From positions 1 through 44,420 of the forward strand of contig NZ_FWFS01000015.1 of NCBI RefSeq assembly GCF_900172375.1: DNA of 44,420 nucleotides, read 5' to 3'. The translations under genes and the position numbers were made by a program. This DNA is from Aquimixticola soesokkakensis (GTDB lineage Bacteria > Pseudomonadota > Alphaproteobacteria > Rhodobacterales > Rhodobacteraceae). The notes beneath the pieces are model-generated. The model ran no database searches. It was not told the DNA's origin and saw only the letters and a program-made list of their open reading frames with translations. Of this stretch, positions 1-10,100 are shown piece by piece. The first letter of the stretch is position 1, and the number at the start of each line of letters is the position of its first letter.

Positions 1-540
1 GGCCGAAATCCCGCTCGACCCCGTCGAGGAAATCCTCGGCGATATCGATGTCTCGCTGGGTGGTGAAACGCCCGATGTGGGCGAGGATAGCGACATTTCC
101 GTCGACCTTGGACCCGTGGAAGCCGAAATCCCGCTCGACCCGGTCGAGGAAATCCTCGGCGACATAGACGTCTCGCTGGGCGGCGAAACGCCCGATGTGG
201 GTGAGGATAGCGACATTTCCGTCGACCTTGGACCCGTGGAAGCCGAACTCCCGCTCGACCCGGTGGAGGAAATCCTCGGCGATATCGACATCTCGCTGGG
301 CGGCGAAACGCCAGATGTTGGCGAGGATAGCGACATCTCTGTCGACCTCGGACCCGTGGAAGCGGAGATTCCGCTCGATCCGGTCGAGGACATCTTGGGC
401 GATATCGACGTCTCGCTGGGTGGTGAAACCCCCGATGTGGGCGAGGAGAGCGACATTTCCGTCGACCTTGGACCTGTGGAAGCGGAGATTCCGCTCGACC
501 CGGTCGAGGAAATCCTCGGCGATATCGATGTCTCTTTGGA
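1..540 (+). repeat. 120-bp tandem repeat (four full copies and a partial fifth)
   Basis: Units begin near positions 1, 121, 241, 361 and 481 and are nearly identical at the DNA level, with mostly silent changes. The period is exactly 40 codons, so gain or loss of units keeps the frame. The array probably continues upstream of the window. The fifth unit breaks off after about 57 bases into the unique C-terminal segment. Confidence 0.93.
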
Positions 541-787
541 TATTGATAGCCTCTTTAACCTTTCCTCAGTCTTAACCACGCAGACTGAGGCGGAAGAAGG
601 AGCGACCTCCTCGCTCGATTCGTCGTCTTTACTGGAGGAAACTCTGGGCGCCTCGACGGGGTCTGCGAGTGGGGACGCAAGTGCCGATATTCCGGCTCCT
701 GAGGGCGATGTTTCGCTTGGGTTTGGACTTTTGCCTTGGGGCGAGCAGGATGGGTCAAGCGGTTTGGGTTCCTTCTCATTGTTTTGA
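2..787 (+). CDS. Acidic 40-residue-repeat protein, 3' part (probable type I secretion substrate)
   Basis: The reading frame is open from the window edge, so the N-terminus is missing; about 261 residues are visible. The first ~175 residues are near-identical 40-residue units rich in Asp, Glu, Val, Leu and Ile (core PLDPVEEILGDIDVSLGGE, then DSDISVDLGPVEAE). The rest is Ser/Gly/Glu-rich and ends in a short hydrophobic tail (LGFGLLPWGE...GSFSLF). No catalytic motif, Cys or membrane span is seen. It lies 8 bases upstream of two ABC exporter genes and an HlyD gene. Acidic repeats, no Cys and a short hydrophobic C-terminus next to such genes suggest a secreted surface or biofilm protein exported by them. 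That role is an inference; no family was recognised, and without the N-terminus other roles remain possible. Confidence 0.6.
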   Translation, partial: AEIPLDPVEEILGDIDVSLGGETPDVGEDSDISVDLGPVEAEIPLDPVEEILGDIDVSLGGETPDVGEDSDISVDLGPVEAELPLDPVEEILGDIDISLGGETPDVGEDSDISVDLGPVEAEIPLDPVEDILGDIDVSLGGETPDVGEESDISVDLGPVEAEIPLDPVEEILGDIDVSLDIDSLFNLSSVLTTQTEAEEGATSSLDSSSLLEETLGASTGSASGDASADIPAPEGDVSLGFGLLPWGEQDGSSGLGSFSLF

Positions 788-795
788 GAGGGCTT

Positions 796-2487
796 ATGAT
801 TCAGCAGGCACGCGCGGAGATACCGCGGCTTCCATTGATTGCGGCGACGATCTCGATCGTGATTTTCGAGCTCATCATCCCGCTCACCGTGCAGCAGGTC
901 TATGATCGGTTTATTCCGAACCAAAGCCTGAGCTCGCTGAACGTCCTTGTCGCAATCGCATTGCTGTGTCTGTGCGCCGAGGCGTTCCTACGGTGGGCCC
1001 GCAGTGTTTTGCTGGGTTTGCAGGGGGCAAGTTTCGCCCATCGCGCGGGATGCCAGGTCATGGGGTCGCTCTTATCGGGGCGAATCGAAACCGCGCAAAA
1101 ACAGGGGGTTGGCGGCAAACTGGCGCTCTTGAACCTTGTGCGCAGCTACCGCGAAGAAGGCAGCGGCCAGCGCATTATCGTATTGGCCGAAATCGTGATC
1201 ATTCCCCTCACACTGGGCTTGATCGCGATGATTGCCGGGCGACTGGTTCTGGTGCCGCTTGGGCTGATCCTGCTGTTTGTGATCTATACGCTGATCGCGG
1301 GATCGGCGCTTTTTGATGCCAAGCAACGTCGTCAAAGCAGCGATGCGTCGCGGATTGATCTGATGGTCGAGATCCTGGGCGCGACCCAAACAATCAAAGC
1401 GCTCTCCGTCGAGCGCAATATGGTCGGCCTCTACGAGCAGAAAAAATACGCAAGCTCCCTAGACCACCTGGAGGTCAGCCGCCGCCAGACCTTTCTGTTC
1501 GATCTCACCAACAGCTTTTCAACGCTGCTAATTTTCAGCGTGATCCTCTTTGGGGCCTATCTGACCGTTGAAGGCAACATCACGGTTGGCGCCATGATTG
1601 CGTCGATCATCCTGTCGGGCCGCGCGATGCCGCCGCTGCAAAAGGCCCTTGGGATGTTGAACCGCCGCCAGGAGCATCAGGTCGAGGCCAAACAAGTTGA
1701 AGCGCTTTTAAGCGTTGTGCCCGCGACAAACGCCCTGCCTCGCGATGAGTGCCCCGAAAATATGGGGCTCTTTGCATTGAGCGCGCTGACCCTGCATCAC
1801 GAGCACCAGACAGCCGACCATCCCCTGCTGATCGACAGCGCGACGCTTGACTTCCCGCGCTTTGAAATGAGCGTCTTGCAAGGGGCCCCGCATGGCGCGC
1901 TCACCCGGGTCTTTCGCGCATTTTCGGGACTCCACTCTGCGGACTCTGGCGCGGTCCTGCTCAACGGGCAGCCGATTACAACCCTTCCCGAGTCGGTGCG
2001 CACGCGCCAGGTCGCCTATCTCAAATCCGACACGACCCTGTATCGCGGGACCATTATGGACAATCTCTCGCGATTTGGGATGATCCCCACCAGCGATGTG
2101 CTGTTCATCGCCAAACAACTGCGCCTCGACGAAGACCTCTCGGTCCTCTCGCGCGGCTTTGACACGTTTTTGCGCGGTGACGGGGGCGATCCGGTGCCGC
2201 CGGGAATGCGCCAACGACTTGCATTGGCGCGTGCCCTTGCGCCGCGCCCCAAGGTGATCCTGTTCAATCACGCCGATACCGGACTTGACCGCCGCAGCTA
2301 CACGGCTTTGTTTGAACTTTTTGCCCGTCTGCGCGGTCATGCGACCGTGGTCCTCGCGAGCAATGACAATACGCTCTGTGGCCTCGCGCAGCACCGCTAC
2401 ACGCTCGACGCGGGCCATTTGCGCGCCGAGCGGATGCAAGAAACGCAAAAGCTCGCCGTCACCTCTTACCGCGAGCTTCGCGTATGA
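796..2487 (+). CDS. ABC exporter half-transporter with a degenerate, probably ATP-inactive nucleotide-binding domain
   Basis: 563 residues. Hydrophobic segments in the first ~300 residues form an exporter-type transmembrane domain, followed by an ABC domain with the usual layout but broken motifs. The Walker A position reads LQGAPHGALTR, with no GxxGxGK and no Lys. The Q-loop is YLKSDT instead of YVPQD. The signature is VPPGMRQRLALARAL instead of LSGGQ. The Walker B end is ILFNHADTGLD instead of LDEPTSALD. Helical parts are conserved, so it is not a pseudogene by appearance. The ATG at 796 is chosen over an in-frame ATG at 736 because GAGAGGG precedes it and 736 lies inside the upstream gene. 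It overlaps the next exporter gene by ATGA, which suggests a heterodimer with that protein in the inner membrane. Confidence 0.85.
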   Translation: MIQQARAEIPRLPLIAATISIVIFELIIPLTVQQVYDRFIPNQSLSSLNVLVAIALLCLCAEAFLRWARSVLLGLQGASFAHRAGCQVMGSLLSGRIETAQKQGVGGKLALLNLVRSYREEGSGQRIIVLAEIVIIPLTLGLIAMIAGRLVLVPLGLILLFVIYTLIAGSALFDAKQRRQSSDASRIDLMVEILGATQTIKALSVERNMVGLYEQKKYASSLDHLEVSRRQTFLFDLTNSFSTLLIFSVILFGAYLTVEGNITVGAMIASIILSGRAMPPLQKALGMLNRRQEHQVEAKQVEALLSVVPATNALPRDECPENMGLFALSALTLHHEHQTADHPLLIDSATLDFPRFEMSVLQGAPHGALTRVFRAFSGLHSADSGAVLLNGQPITTLPESVRTRQVAYLKSDTTLYRGTIMDNLSRFGMIPTSDVLFIAKQLRLDEDLSVLSRGFDTFLRGDGGDPVPPGMRQRLALARALAPRPKVILFNHADTGLDRRSYTALFELFARLRGHATVVLASNDNTLCGLAQHRYTLDAGHLRAERMQETQKLAVTSYRELRV

Positions 2488-4685
2488 CCGCCCTTGCGCC
2501 CAAACCCGACAGGGCCGCAGCCTCGGCTGCGCGGTCGCAATTTACCGACAATTCCGCACAGCTTTTATATGCGCGGCTGAAGGGCACGAACTGGACGATC
2601 CGATCCCAAGACGAAGCCCTTGCGATGTGTTTTTGCATGATGGTTCTCAAGCTGGATCCGCTTGTCCATCCGCGCACCATCGCGTCGGTCCTACAAGGGG
2701 CCCCCGATCAGGTTTTCGATGAAACCGCATTCATCAATGCGATGGCCTCTCTGGGCTTTCGCTATCTGCGCCTCAAGGCCAAATTGAGCGACTTGGACGA
2801 ACGCCTTTTGCCGGCACTGGTGTGCACACCGGATCATGGCGCACAGGTTTTTTACAACGAGACGGGGCAAGCCCATTTGTTTGACGGTCACGAAGGCGCG
2901 CATGTGCCGCTTGAGACCTCTGATGGGCGGGCCGATGTTCTGGTGTTCTCGCGCATTGTCGAAAGCGATATGGCGACCTCGAAAACCGCCCGCGAAAGCA
3001 CGGGCTGGACATGGTTTGCTGCCGTCTTGCGGCGGTTTCGCCCGCAAATGCGGTTCATGTTGGTGCTGGGGGTTGGCCTGAACCTCATGTCGTTGCTGGT
3101 GCCCGTCCTGATACTGGTCGTGCATTCCCAAGTGATCAGCAGCGGCGACCTGAACCCTTTGTATTATCTGTGCTTCGGGGCCGCCCTGATCGTCGGGATC
3201 GAACTGCTGTTGCGCCGCTTGCGGTCGCGGTTTGCAGTTTGGATGATGGCGCGGCTGGATTACATCGTCGGCTGCGCGAGCTTTGAAAAGCTTCTGGGCC
3301 TTCCGGCAAACGCCCTGACCAGTGCGGGAATTTCGTCCCAACTGGCGCGGATCAAGACATTCGAAGCGGTGCGGGACTTTCTCTGCGGTCCGCTGATGAT
3401 TTCAGCGATGGAACTGCCGATGTCGCTGATGGCCTTGGTGTTTTTGACCTTGCTTGGACACACCATCGTTCTGCCGGCACTGTTTGTGATGGGGATGTTT
3501 GTTCTGCTGATCCTCGCCAGCCGCCGACGTGCGGGCATCCAAATTCGCCGCGCTGCTCTCGAAAGCTCGCGGATGCAGCAATTCACGCTGGAAACCTTTG
3601 CGAAATTCGAAGCGATCCGCCTCGATGGCCTGTCCGAAAAATGGCAGGACCGCTATCGCGCCCTCTCCGGTCGCGAGCAAATGGCGCTGATGCGGCTGGC
3701 GTTGGTCGGGTCGCGCTCTGAAATACTGGCGCATTTTCTGGTCGGCATCAGCACCGTGCTGACGTTGTTTTTCGGTGCAAAACTGATCTGGGCGGGGCAG
3801 ATGGGCGCGGGTGCCCTGATTGCTTGCGTCATGTTGCAAATTCGCGCGCTCTCTCCGCTGCATGCACTTGTTGGCATGGTCCCCCGCCTTGAACAGTTGC
3901 GAAATTCCGTCATCCAGATCAACCAGTTGATGGATATGGAGGATGAGGAAACAGCCCAGCCGCGCAGCATGGCCTCCTCCCGGCTGGGCGGGCACATCCA
4001 GTTTTCAAATATAGCGCTGCGCTACGACCCCAAGGCGCCGCTGATCTTTTCGGGCTTTTCACTCGAAATCGCGGCAGGCGAAGTCATCGGCATCACAGGC
4101 CCCAGCGGCAGTGGCAAGAGCAGCCTGTTGAAAATGCCGCTGGCGCTGGTGACCCCGCAACTGGGTGGCGTGCGGATCGGCAGCTTTGATATCCGCCAAC
4201 TCAACCCTGTCGATCTGCGCGAACAGATCGCCTATGTACCTCAATATGTTGATCTTTTCTCCGGCACCATCGCGGCGAACATGCGCCTTGGCATGCCGAT
4301 CGCCCGCGACACGGAAATCGAAAGCGCTCTTGTCGAGGTGGGCGCCTGGGAGGCCATCAGCCAGTTCCCCGATGGCATCTATACGGTCATCGATCCCACG
4401 GTTCTGGGCGAAACCATGCCGCTTCTGCGCGAGCGATTGGGGCTGGCGCGCGCCTTGCTGCGCGACACAAAAATCCTGCTGATTGACGAGCGGCCAACCG
4501 CGATGCTGCTGGCGGGATTTGACGAAGATATCCGGCGCTGCCTCACCCGCTATCGCACAGAGAAAACCATCCTGTTTGTCAGCTATCGAACAGATTTTCT
4601 GCGGATGGCGGATCGCGTGGTCGCCCTGCAAGAAAACGGACGCGCCCAAATCGGCACGCTTGATAAGATCGTGAGGATGGTATGA
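2484..4685 (+). CDS. Type I secretion ABC transporter with C39-like N-terminal domain
   Basis: 733 residues. Residues ~30-150 resemble the C39-peptidase-like domain of RTX-type exporters, without an obvious catalytic Cys/His arrangement, so it would bind rather than cleave substrate. A transmembrane domain follows (~185-470), then an ABC domain. Walker A is intact (GITGPSGSGKSSLLK), as are the Q-loop (YVPQYVDLFSGT) and Walker B Asp-Glu (ILLIDERPTAML). The signature is altered to GETMPLLRERLGLARALL and the switch His is Tyr (LFVSYRTD). Start and stop overlap both neighbours by ATGA, so translation is probably coupled. With the preceding protein it would form an export pair in the inner membrane that passes the repeat protein to the HlyD-type adaptor. 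No outer-membrane TolC gene is in the window. Confidence 0.88.
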   Translation: MTALAPKPDRAAASAARSQFTDNSAQLLYARLKGTNWTIRSQDEALAMCFCMMVLKLDPLVHPRTIASVLQGAPDQVFDETAFINAMASLGFRYLRLKAKLSDLDERLLPALVCTPDHGAQVFYNETGQAHLFDGHEGAHVPLETSDGRADVLVFSRIVESDMATSKTARESTGWTWFAAVLRRFRPQMRFMLVLGVGLNLMSLLVPVLILVVHSQVISSGDLNPLYYLCFGAALIVGIELLLRRLRSRFAVWMMARLDYIVGCASFEKLLGLPANALTSAGISSQLARIKTFEAVRDFLCGPLMISAMELPMSLMALVFLTLLGHTIVLPALFVMGMFVLLILASRRRAGIQIRRAALESSRMQQFTLETFAKFEAIRLDGLSEKWQDRYRALSGREQMALMRLALVGSRSEILAHFLVGISTVLTLFFGAKLIWAGQMGAGALIACVMLQIRALSPLHALVGMVPRLEQLRNSVIQINQLMDMEDEETAQPRSMASSRLGGHIQFSNIALRYDPKAPLIFSGFSLEIAAGEVIGITGPSGSGKSSLLKMPLALVTPQLGGVRIGSFDIRQLNPVDLREQIAYVPQYVDLFSGTIAANMRLGMPIARDTEIESALVEVGAWEAISQFPDGIYTVIDPTVLGETMPLLRERLGLARALLRDTKILLIDERPTAMLLAGFDEDIRRCLTRYRTEKTILFVSYRTDFLRMADRVVALQENGRAQIGTLDKIVRMV

Positions 4686-6169
4686 ACGAGCAAGACGAAG
4701 CGCGCCCGCGCACCGGTTTTTTAGGTCTGCGGCGTGCGCGCACCATAAGCGACACGGCCCTGCAATACGCGGGCAGCGAAACCATCGATGTTACGCCCGC
4801 TCTGAGCGACACCGATGTCGCAAGGCTGCCTCCCCCCCCGCAGGTGCCGCAAACGGCCTCGCGGCGAGCGCGTCACTTGCGCCATCTGGCGGAAAGCGCG
4901 CGCCTTGAGGAACGCCCCGATCATTTCAGCCTGCGCTTTGCCATTTGGGGGATTTCCGGATCGCTGCTGGCGACGCTGGTCTGGACCGCCTTTGCGACCT
5001 TGCCGGAAGTTGCACGCGGCACAGGGCAGATCATGCCCCAAAGTTTCGAACGCGAATTGGTCCATCGCGAGTCCGGTCGGATTCTGGCGCTCAACACCGG
5101 GTCTGGCGATGTCGTCAAAGCCGGCGATGTCATTGCCCGACTCGACGATGACGCCGAGCGCACACAACTGAGTATCGCGCAAAGCATGAACCTGTCGCTG
5201 CGCCTGCGGATCGAGCGGCTCAGCGCCTTCGTGGAGGAGCGCACCCCCGACTTTGGCGCCGCAAGCGATGAGACCCCCGAAGTGTTGCAAGCGCAGCAGG
5301 CCTATCGCGCGATGAAGGACTCCCTGCGCGACCAGACCGCTATTTTTCTCGACCAGATTGACAAGAATATCCGCGATCGCGCCATTCTCGAACGTCAAAT
5401 CGCGGCCCAAACCGAACGCCTACGCGCGCGGCAAGATCTTTTGCTGCGCCGCGAAGAGCTGTTCGAGAAAAAGCTCGTTATCTTTCCCGAGATTCTGGAA
5501 GCGCGTCAGAGTGCCGCCGATGCACAGGCAGATCTGGATATTCTGACCACGCAGTTGCAACGCAATCTCAACGCAGAGCAGGAATTGCTCTCGCGCGTGT
5601 CCTCTTTGACCAGCACCCGCAAAGCCGACGCCCGCCAGCAATTGCAACAGGCCTATGCAGAACTGTCCGAAAGCGAGGCAAGAATTCTCGGGATGCGCGA
5701 AGGGATCGAGCGCAAATCCATCCGCGCGCCCGTGGACGGCGTTCTGAAGCTGCCCGATCGCCTCGCCGTGGGCGACTTTGTCAGTGCAGGGCAACCTTTG
5801 GGCTATGTTGTCCCGCAAGATGACCCTCTGGTCGCGCGCATTCGCATTCCTGCGCGCGAGATCAGCAATATCTACATCGGCCAGCCGGTGGATCTCAAAA
5901 TCACATCGCTTGATTTCATCCGCTTTGGCAAAGTCAGCGGCACGATTGCCTCGCTGTCGCCTGCGGCCTCCGTCTCGGAGACAGGCGATGTCTACTACGG
6001 TGCCGAGGTCGATCTGGAACGCGATGACCTGGTTCTGGCGGGGAAAAGTTATCCGCTTTTGCCCGGAATGGTGGTTTCCGCCGAGATCATTAACGGTTCT
6101 CGCACCGTTCTCGCGTATTTGTTCAAGCCAGTAAAAGTTGCCCTTGAGGATGCTTTCAAGGAAAGTTGA
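4682..6169 (+). CDS. HlyD-family membrane fusion protein of a type I secretion system
   Basis: 495 residues. A cytoplasmic N-terminus of ~90 residues with a PPPP stretch is followed by one membrane span (about residues 90-108). A lipoyl-like half (GRILALNTGSGDVVKAGD) leads into long alpha-helical coiled coil (~150-330), the second lipoyl half (SIRAPVDGVLKLP) and a C-terminal beta-barrel region ending near FKPVKVALEDAF. This is the standard layout of the periplasmic adaptor linking an ABC exporter to a TolC-type channel. It overlaps the second exporter gene by ATGA and is followed 10 bases later by the response regulator gene. The C-terminal half is typical; the N-terminal cytoplasmic tail is longer than in most HlyD proteins. 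Confidence 0.92.
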   Translation: MNEQDEARPRTGFLGLRRARTISDTALQYAGSETIDVTPALSDTDVARLPPPPQVPQTASRRARHLRHLAESARLEERPDHFSLRFAIWGISGSLLATLVWTAFATLPEVARGTGQIMPQSFERELVHRESGRILALNTGSGDVVKAGDVIARLDDDAERTQLSIAQSMNLSLRLRIERLSAFVEERTPDFGAASDETPEVLQAQQAYRAMKDSLRDQTAIFLDQIDKNIRDRAILERQIAAQTERLRARQDLLLRREELFEKKLVIFPEILEARQSAADAQADLDILTTQLQRNLNAEQELLSRVSSLTSTRKADARQQLQQAYAELSESEARILGMREGIERKSIRAPVDGVLKLPDRLAVGDFVSAGQPLGYVVPQDDPLVARIRIPAREISNIYIGQPVDLKITSLDFIRFGKVSGTIASLSPAASVSETGDVYYGAEVDLERDDLVLAGKSYPLLPGMVVSAEIINGSRTVLAYLFKPVKVALEDAFKES

Positions 6170-6179
6170 GGAACCCGTC

Positions 6180-7100
6180 ATGTCCGGCATGCGTACCGAG
6201 TCGCCACATCAGACCACCATTCTCGCCGTTGACGACGATCCTGTTGCCCTGACAATGATCGAAGCGCTGCTCCAGCGCCTCGGCTATGCCACCCAATCCG
6301 CCCGCAGTGGCGAAGACGCGCTTGAGCGTCTGGGTGCCGGGTTTGAGCCGAGTGTCATTCTTCTGGACCGCGAAATGCCCGGCCTGAACGGCATCGACGT
6401 GGTGCGCCGCCTCAAGGAAAGCCGCGACCTTGCGCGGATTCCGGTCATTATGGTGACCGGCTCCGATGATCCCGACGAAATCCGCGAAGGGATCGACGCA
6501 GGCGTGTTCTACTACCTGCAAAAGCCGACGGACGCGCGCATCCTGTCCTCGGTTCTCACAGCCGCGCTGCGCCAGGCCGAGCAAAGCGCAATGCTCATGG
6601 TCGACAAGAAATCCACACGCGGTTTCGAATTGACAGAAGCCACCAAGATGACCTTTCGCACCATGGAGGACGCCGCAGCGCTGGCGGGGTTCGTGGCGAA
6701 TTACTTCAGCGACCCTGACCGCTGCGTCGATGGCATCGCGGCTCTGTTGTTTAACGCCGTCGAGCACGGGATTTGCGGCATCGGCTTTGAGGAAAAAGGA
6801 CGCCTGCTTGACGATGGGCGACTGCGCGACGAAATCCGCACACGCTTGTCCGACAAGCCCGATAGCCACGCTGTCGCGACGGTTTCGCGCCGCGCTGACG
6901 GTGTCTTCTTGTTGGTGGATGATCCGGGCAACGGGTTTGATTGGCGCGAATATACCGCGATTGAAATTTCCCGCTCTGGCGCGTCGCACGGGCGCGGCAT
7001 TGCCCGCGCCAAAGCCACGGCCTTTGACGAGCTTAAATACAACGAAACCGGAACACGTGCCATCGCATTCATGCGAACATCGGCGGATTTTGATTGGTGA
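6180..7100 (+). CDS. Response regulator with receiver domain and GHKL/anti-sigma-type ATPase-like output domain
   Basis: 306 residues. Residues 12-125 form a receiver domain with an acidic pocket (VDDD), phospho-acceptor Asp63 (LLDREMPG), conserved Thr93 (VTGS) and Lys115 (LQKP). The C-terminal half looks like a histidine-kinase-type ATPase fold of the SpoIIAB/RsbW class. It has an N-box-like LLFNAVEHG, a G1-like [10 protein letters not shown] and a Gly-rich HGRGIA segment, but no HisKA domain or His box. It may bind ATP and act in partner switching, or sequester a partner when phosphorylated; which is unknown. The ATG at 6180 is chosen because TTGAGGA lies just upstream; an in-frame ATG at 6138 lies within hlyD. 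The stop overlaps the kinase leader region. Confidence 0.82.
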   Translation: MSGMRTESPHQTTILAVDDDPVALTMIEALLQRLGYATQSARSGEDALERLGAGFEPSVILLDREMPGLNGIDVVRRLKESRDLARIPVIMVTGSDDPDEIREGIDAGVFYYLQKPTDARILSSVLTAALRQAEQSAMLMVDKKSTRGFELTEATKMTFRTMEDAAALAGFVANYFSDPDRCVDGIAALLFNAVEHGICGIGFEEKGRLLDDGRLRDEIRTRLSDKPDSHAVATVSRRADGVFLLVDDPGNGFDWREYTAIEISRSGASHGRGIARAKATAFDELKYNETGTRAIAFMRTSADFDW

Positions 7101-7111
7101 GTGAGGCGATT

Positions 7112-10100
7112 ATGACGGATGAATTGAGCGACCCGACAAAGACAAAATCCCCCGCTTCGCAACGCCGCCACCCGCGACTAGCGGTGCTTGTGCTCAGCGC
7201 GTTTCTCGCGGCAGCACTGGTGTTGGATTATCTCACGCTGCAGCATGATTTTCAGGCGCGCCTTGCCACTGATGCCCGGAGCTTTACCGAGCAAGTGCAA
7301 ACCAACCTCGACCAATCCCTGAACCACCCCTATCAGAATATGATCGCGCTGGAGGGTCTTATTCTGGCCTCCGAGGCCATTGATCCCGATGAGCTGTCGA
7401 TTTTTGCATCTGTCGTGATCGGAGGCGGCGTTGACGTGGCCAATACCTACGGCTGGGTGCCCTTGGCCGTGGGCGAACAAATGCTCTCCATCGCCGATAA
7501 TGCGGATGCCAGCCATCTGCCGTTTGACAAACTTGCCCGCGATGTTCAGGCACGATTTCGCCGCATCCAGCGCGACCCAACCGATCAAATCCTGTTTTTC
7601 GAGGGCGGCGTTCTTCCCGGACAGAACAACAATTCCGACCTCATCACCCTGTTGCACCCCGTCTATGAAACCAGAGCCGCCCAAGAGGTGCGCGGCTTTT
7701 TATTCGTCACCTATAGCATTCGCCGCCTGCTGTTGTTCTCCGACCTGCCAGCCCTGTCCTTTGCCACAAAGGTGGAAATGGCTGCGCCTTTGGGCTTTAC
7801 GACCCTGTTCGAGCGCCCCGGCCAGCCCGGCTTTACCACGCCCCTTGCGGCGGTCGCGCATGTCGGGCCGATGACGCTGCAAGTTTTTGCACAGTATCAA
7901 GCGGCAACATTCTGGAGCCACGTGATCGAGCGCAAAAGCGTCAGCCAGCTGATCCTCTTTGTCGGGATGATCATTGTCGGGCTGTCGGCCTACATCAACC
8001 TCAAACAAATTCGCCTCAGTCGGCAAGCCGCCCGCACCTCGGCCAGCGCCGCCGAAGCCTCGACGCAAGCGAACTACCAAAAAACACGTTTTCTTGCCAC
8101 GATGAGCCATGAAATGCGCACGCCTCTCAACGGGATTATCGGCATGGCCGACCTATTGATGGACACGCAGCTGGACGAAGGGCAACGCAAGAACCTGAGC
8201 ACGCTTAGCGGCTCTGCCGAAAACCTGTTGGCGCTGATCAACCAGATTTTGGATTTCTCGAAAATCGAAGCCGGAGAAGTGGTTTTGGACCCGCAGATTT
8301 GCGATCTGGGCGAAATTGTCACGAATGTCTCCAACGCGCTCAGCATTCTGGCAGCCACCAAAAAAATCGAACTGGTCACGATCCTGCCGATGCAGGCCTG
8401 TCTGCCTGTGCTTGTTGACAGCATGAAGCTGCGGCAGATTCTGACAAATCTTTTGTCGAACGCGATCAAATTTACGCAAAAAGGCTCGGTCACCTTGCGG
8501 GTCGATTTCATGGAACAGGGGGCCGACGGCACCGTTGTGTTGAAATTCACCGTCGAAGACACGGGCATCGGCATCGAAAGCAGTCGCCTGCAAGCGGTCT
8601 TCGAACCCTTCGAGCAGGCCGATGTGTCCACGACGCGCAATTACGGCGGGACGGGCCTTGGCTTGCCCATCACCCGCGATCTCGCCCGTGCGATGGGGAG
8701 CGACATCACCGCCCATTCGGAAATCGGGCGCGGATCGACTTTCTCCTTCATGCTGAGGATGGAAGCGGATTGTACCGCGCAACCTTTCCGCCGCGAGCGC
8801 TGCGTCCTGGGCATCCAGAACACTTTGGTTGTTCTCACCGACACACAACGCCGCATTGCTGCCCTGATCGCGCTTGAAAGTTCCGGCGCCCAGCCCGTCA
8901 GCATCCCCGATATCGAGCAGGCCAATGCCGCGATCCAAGCCGCCATCGAACGATGTGATCCCTTCGATCTGGTGCTGGTCGAGGATGCCGCTGCCGCGCG
9001 AAAGATATCGGAGTTTCAAGCAAAAACGCCCGGAGCAGGCAAACTGAAAGTCGGGATCTTGCGCTCCTCCATTCTGGGCAACGAGCCAATGTCGCAAGAC
9101 GAACAATCCTCGGCCTGTTTTGTCCTGAATGCGCCCCACACGGCTGGCGCTGTGACCTGCGCGATTGCAACGGCGTTCCATCATCGCAGCTTTTCGAAAG
9201 TCGACGAACAGGACACGAAATCGGAGGTTGCCATCACCTTTGACGGGCTGCGCGTCCTGCTGGTCGATGACGATGAGGTGAACCAGATCTACGGCCTTGC
9301 GCTTTTGGAAAAGCTGGGCTGCGTCGTCACCTCAGCCTGGAACGGCCAAGAAGCCCTTGAGAAAATCGGGGATGGAAAATCCCTCGATGTCATCTTTATG
9401 GACTGTCAAATGCCAATCATGGACGGTCTCACCGCGACGCGGGAATTGAAATGCCGCATGGCTGCGGGCGATGTTGCCGTCTTGCCCATCATCGCCCTTA
9501 CCGCGAATGCGCAAAAAGAAGATCGTGAAGCCTGCCTTCAGGCCGGGATGAACGAATTCCTGTCCAAACCCGTACGACAAAAAGAGGTAACGCAGATCCT
9601 CGCTCAGCTGCGCCCCAAAGCGCAAGTCCGCGCGCGCGTTCCGGTTATTCCCGTCAAGGACCCCGTGCCGCAGTTCTTGTCCGGCGCAGAACCGCCCCAA
9701 GCGACTGCCGCGCCGCAAAAGCCCGTATCGCCCGATGTTCCTGACGACGCGGTCCCCGACAGCCCTGTCAGCCCCCCTGCGTCAGCGCCTGTCAAAGAGG
9801 TCGTCAAAGCCTTGCCGCCGGACCCCGAGGCGCCAGGCCAGAAACCGGTCATGCCTGCAAATGCGACACCGCAGGCGGATGTCGCGAAAGCGCCGCCAGT
9901 GGTCACGCCGCCTCCCCCAAGCAAACCCGCGCTCTCGGGCTTGGACAAGATACCACAAGCCGCCACCAGCGCACCCAAACCGGCCCCCGTTCCAAGCCCC
10001 GTTGAACAGGCGCAGGAGCCGGCCGCCTATGTTCCCAAAAACAGCGTTCTCGCGGTGGAGGTTTTGCGGGAAACCAAGGAAATGCTGGGCGGCGGTTTTG

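Noticed and set aside
736-795. Longer start for the first exporter gene at ATG 736
   Set aside because: It lies inside the repeat-protein gene and lacks a ribosome site; GAGAGGG before ATG 796 is better placed.
1708-2448. Long minus-strand open frame (246 codons) inside the exporter gene
   Set aside because: It is antisense to a gene with clear ABC features and has no ribosome site or family pattern; such shadows are common in high-GC DNA.
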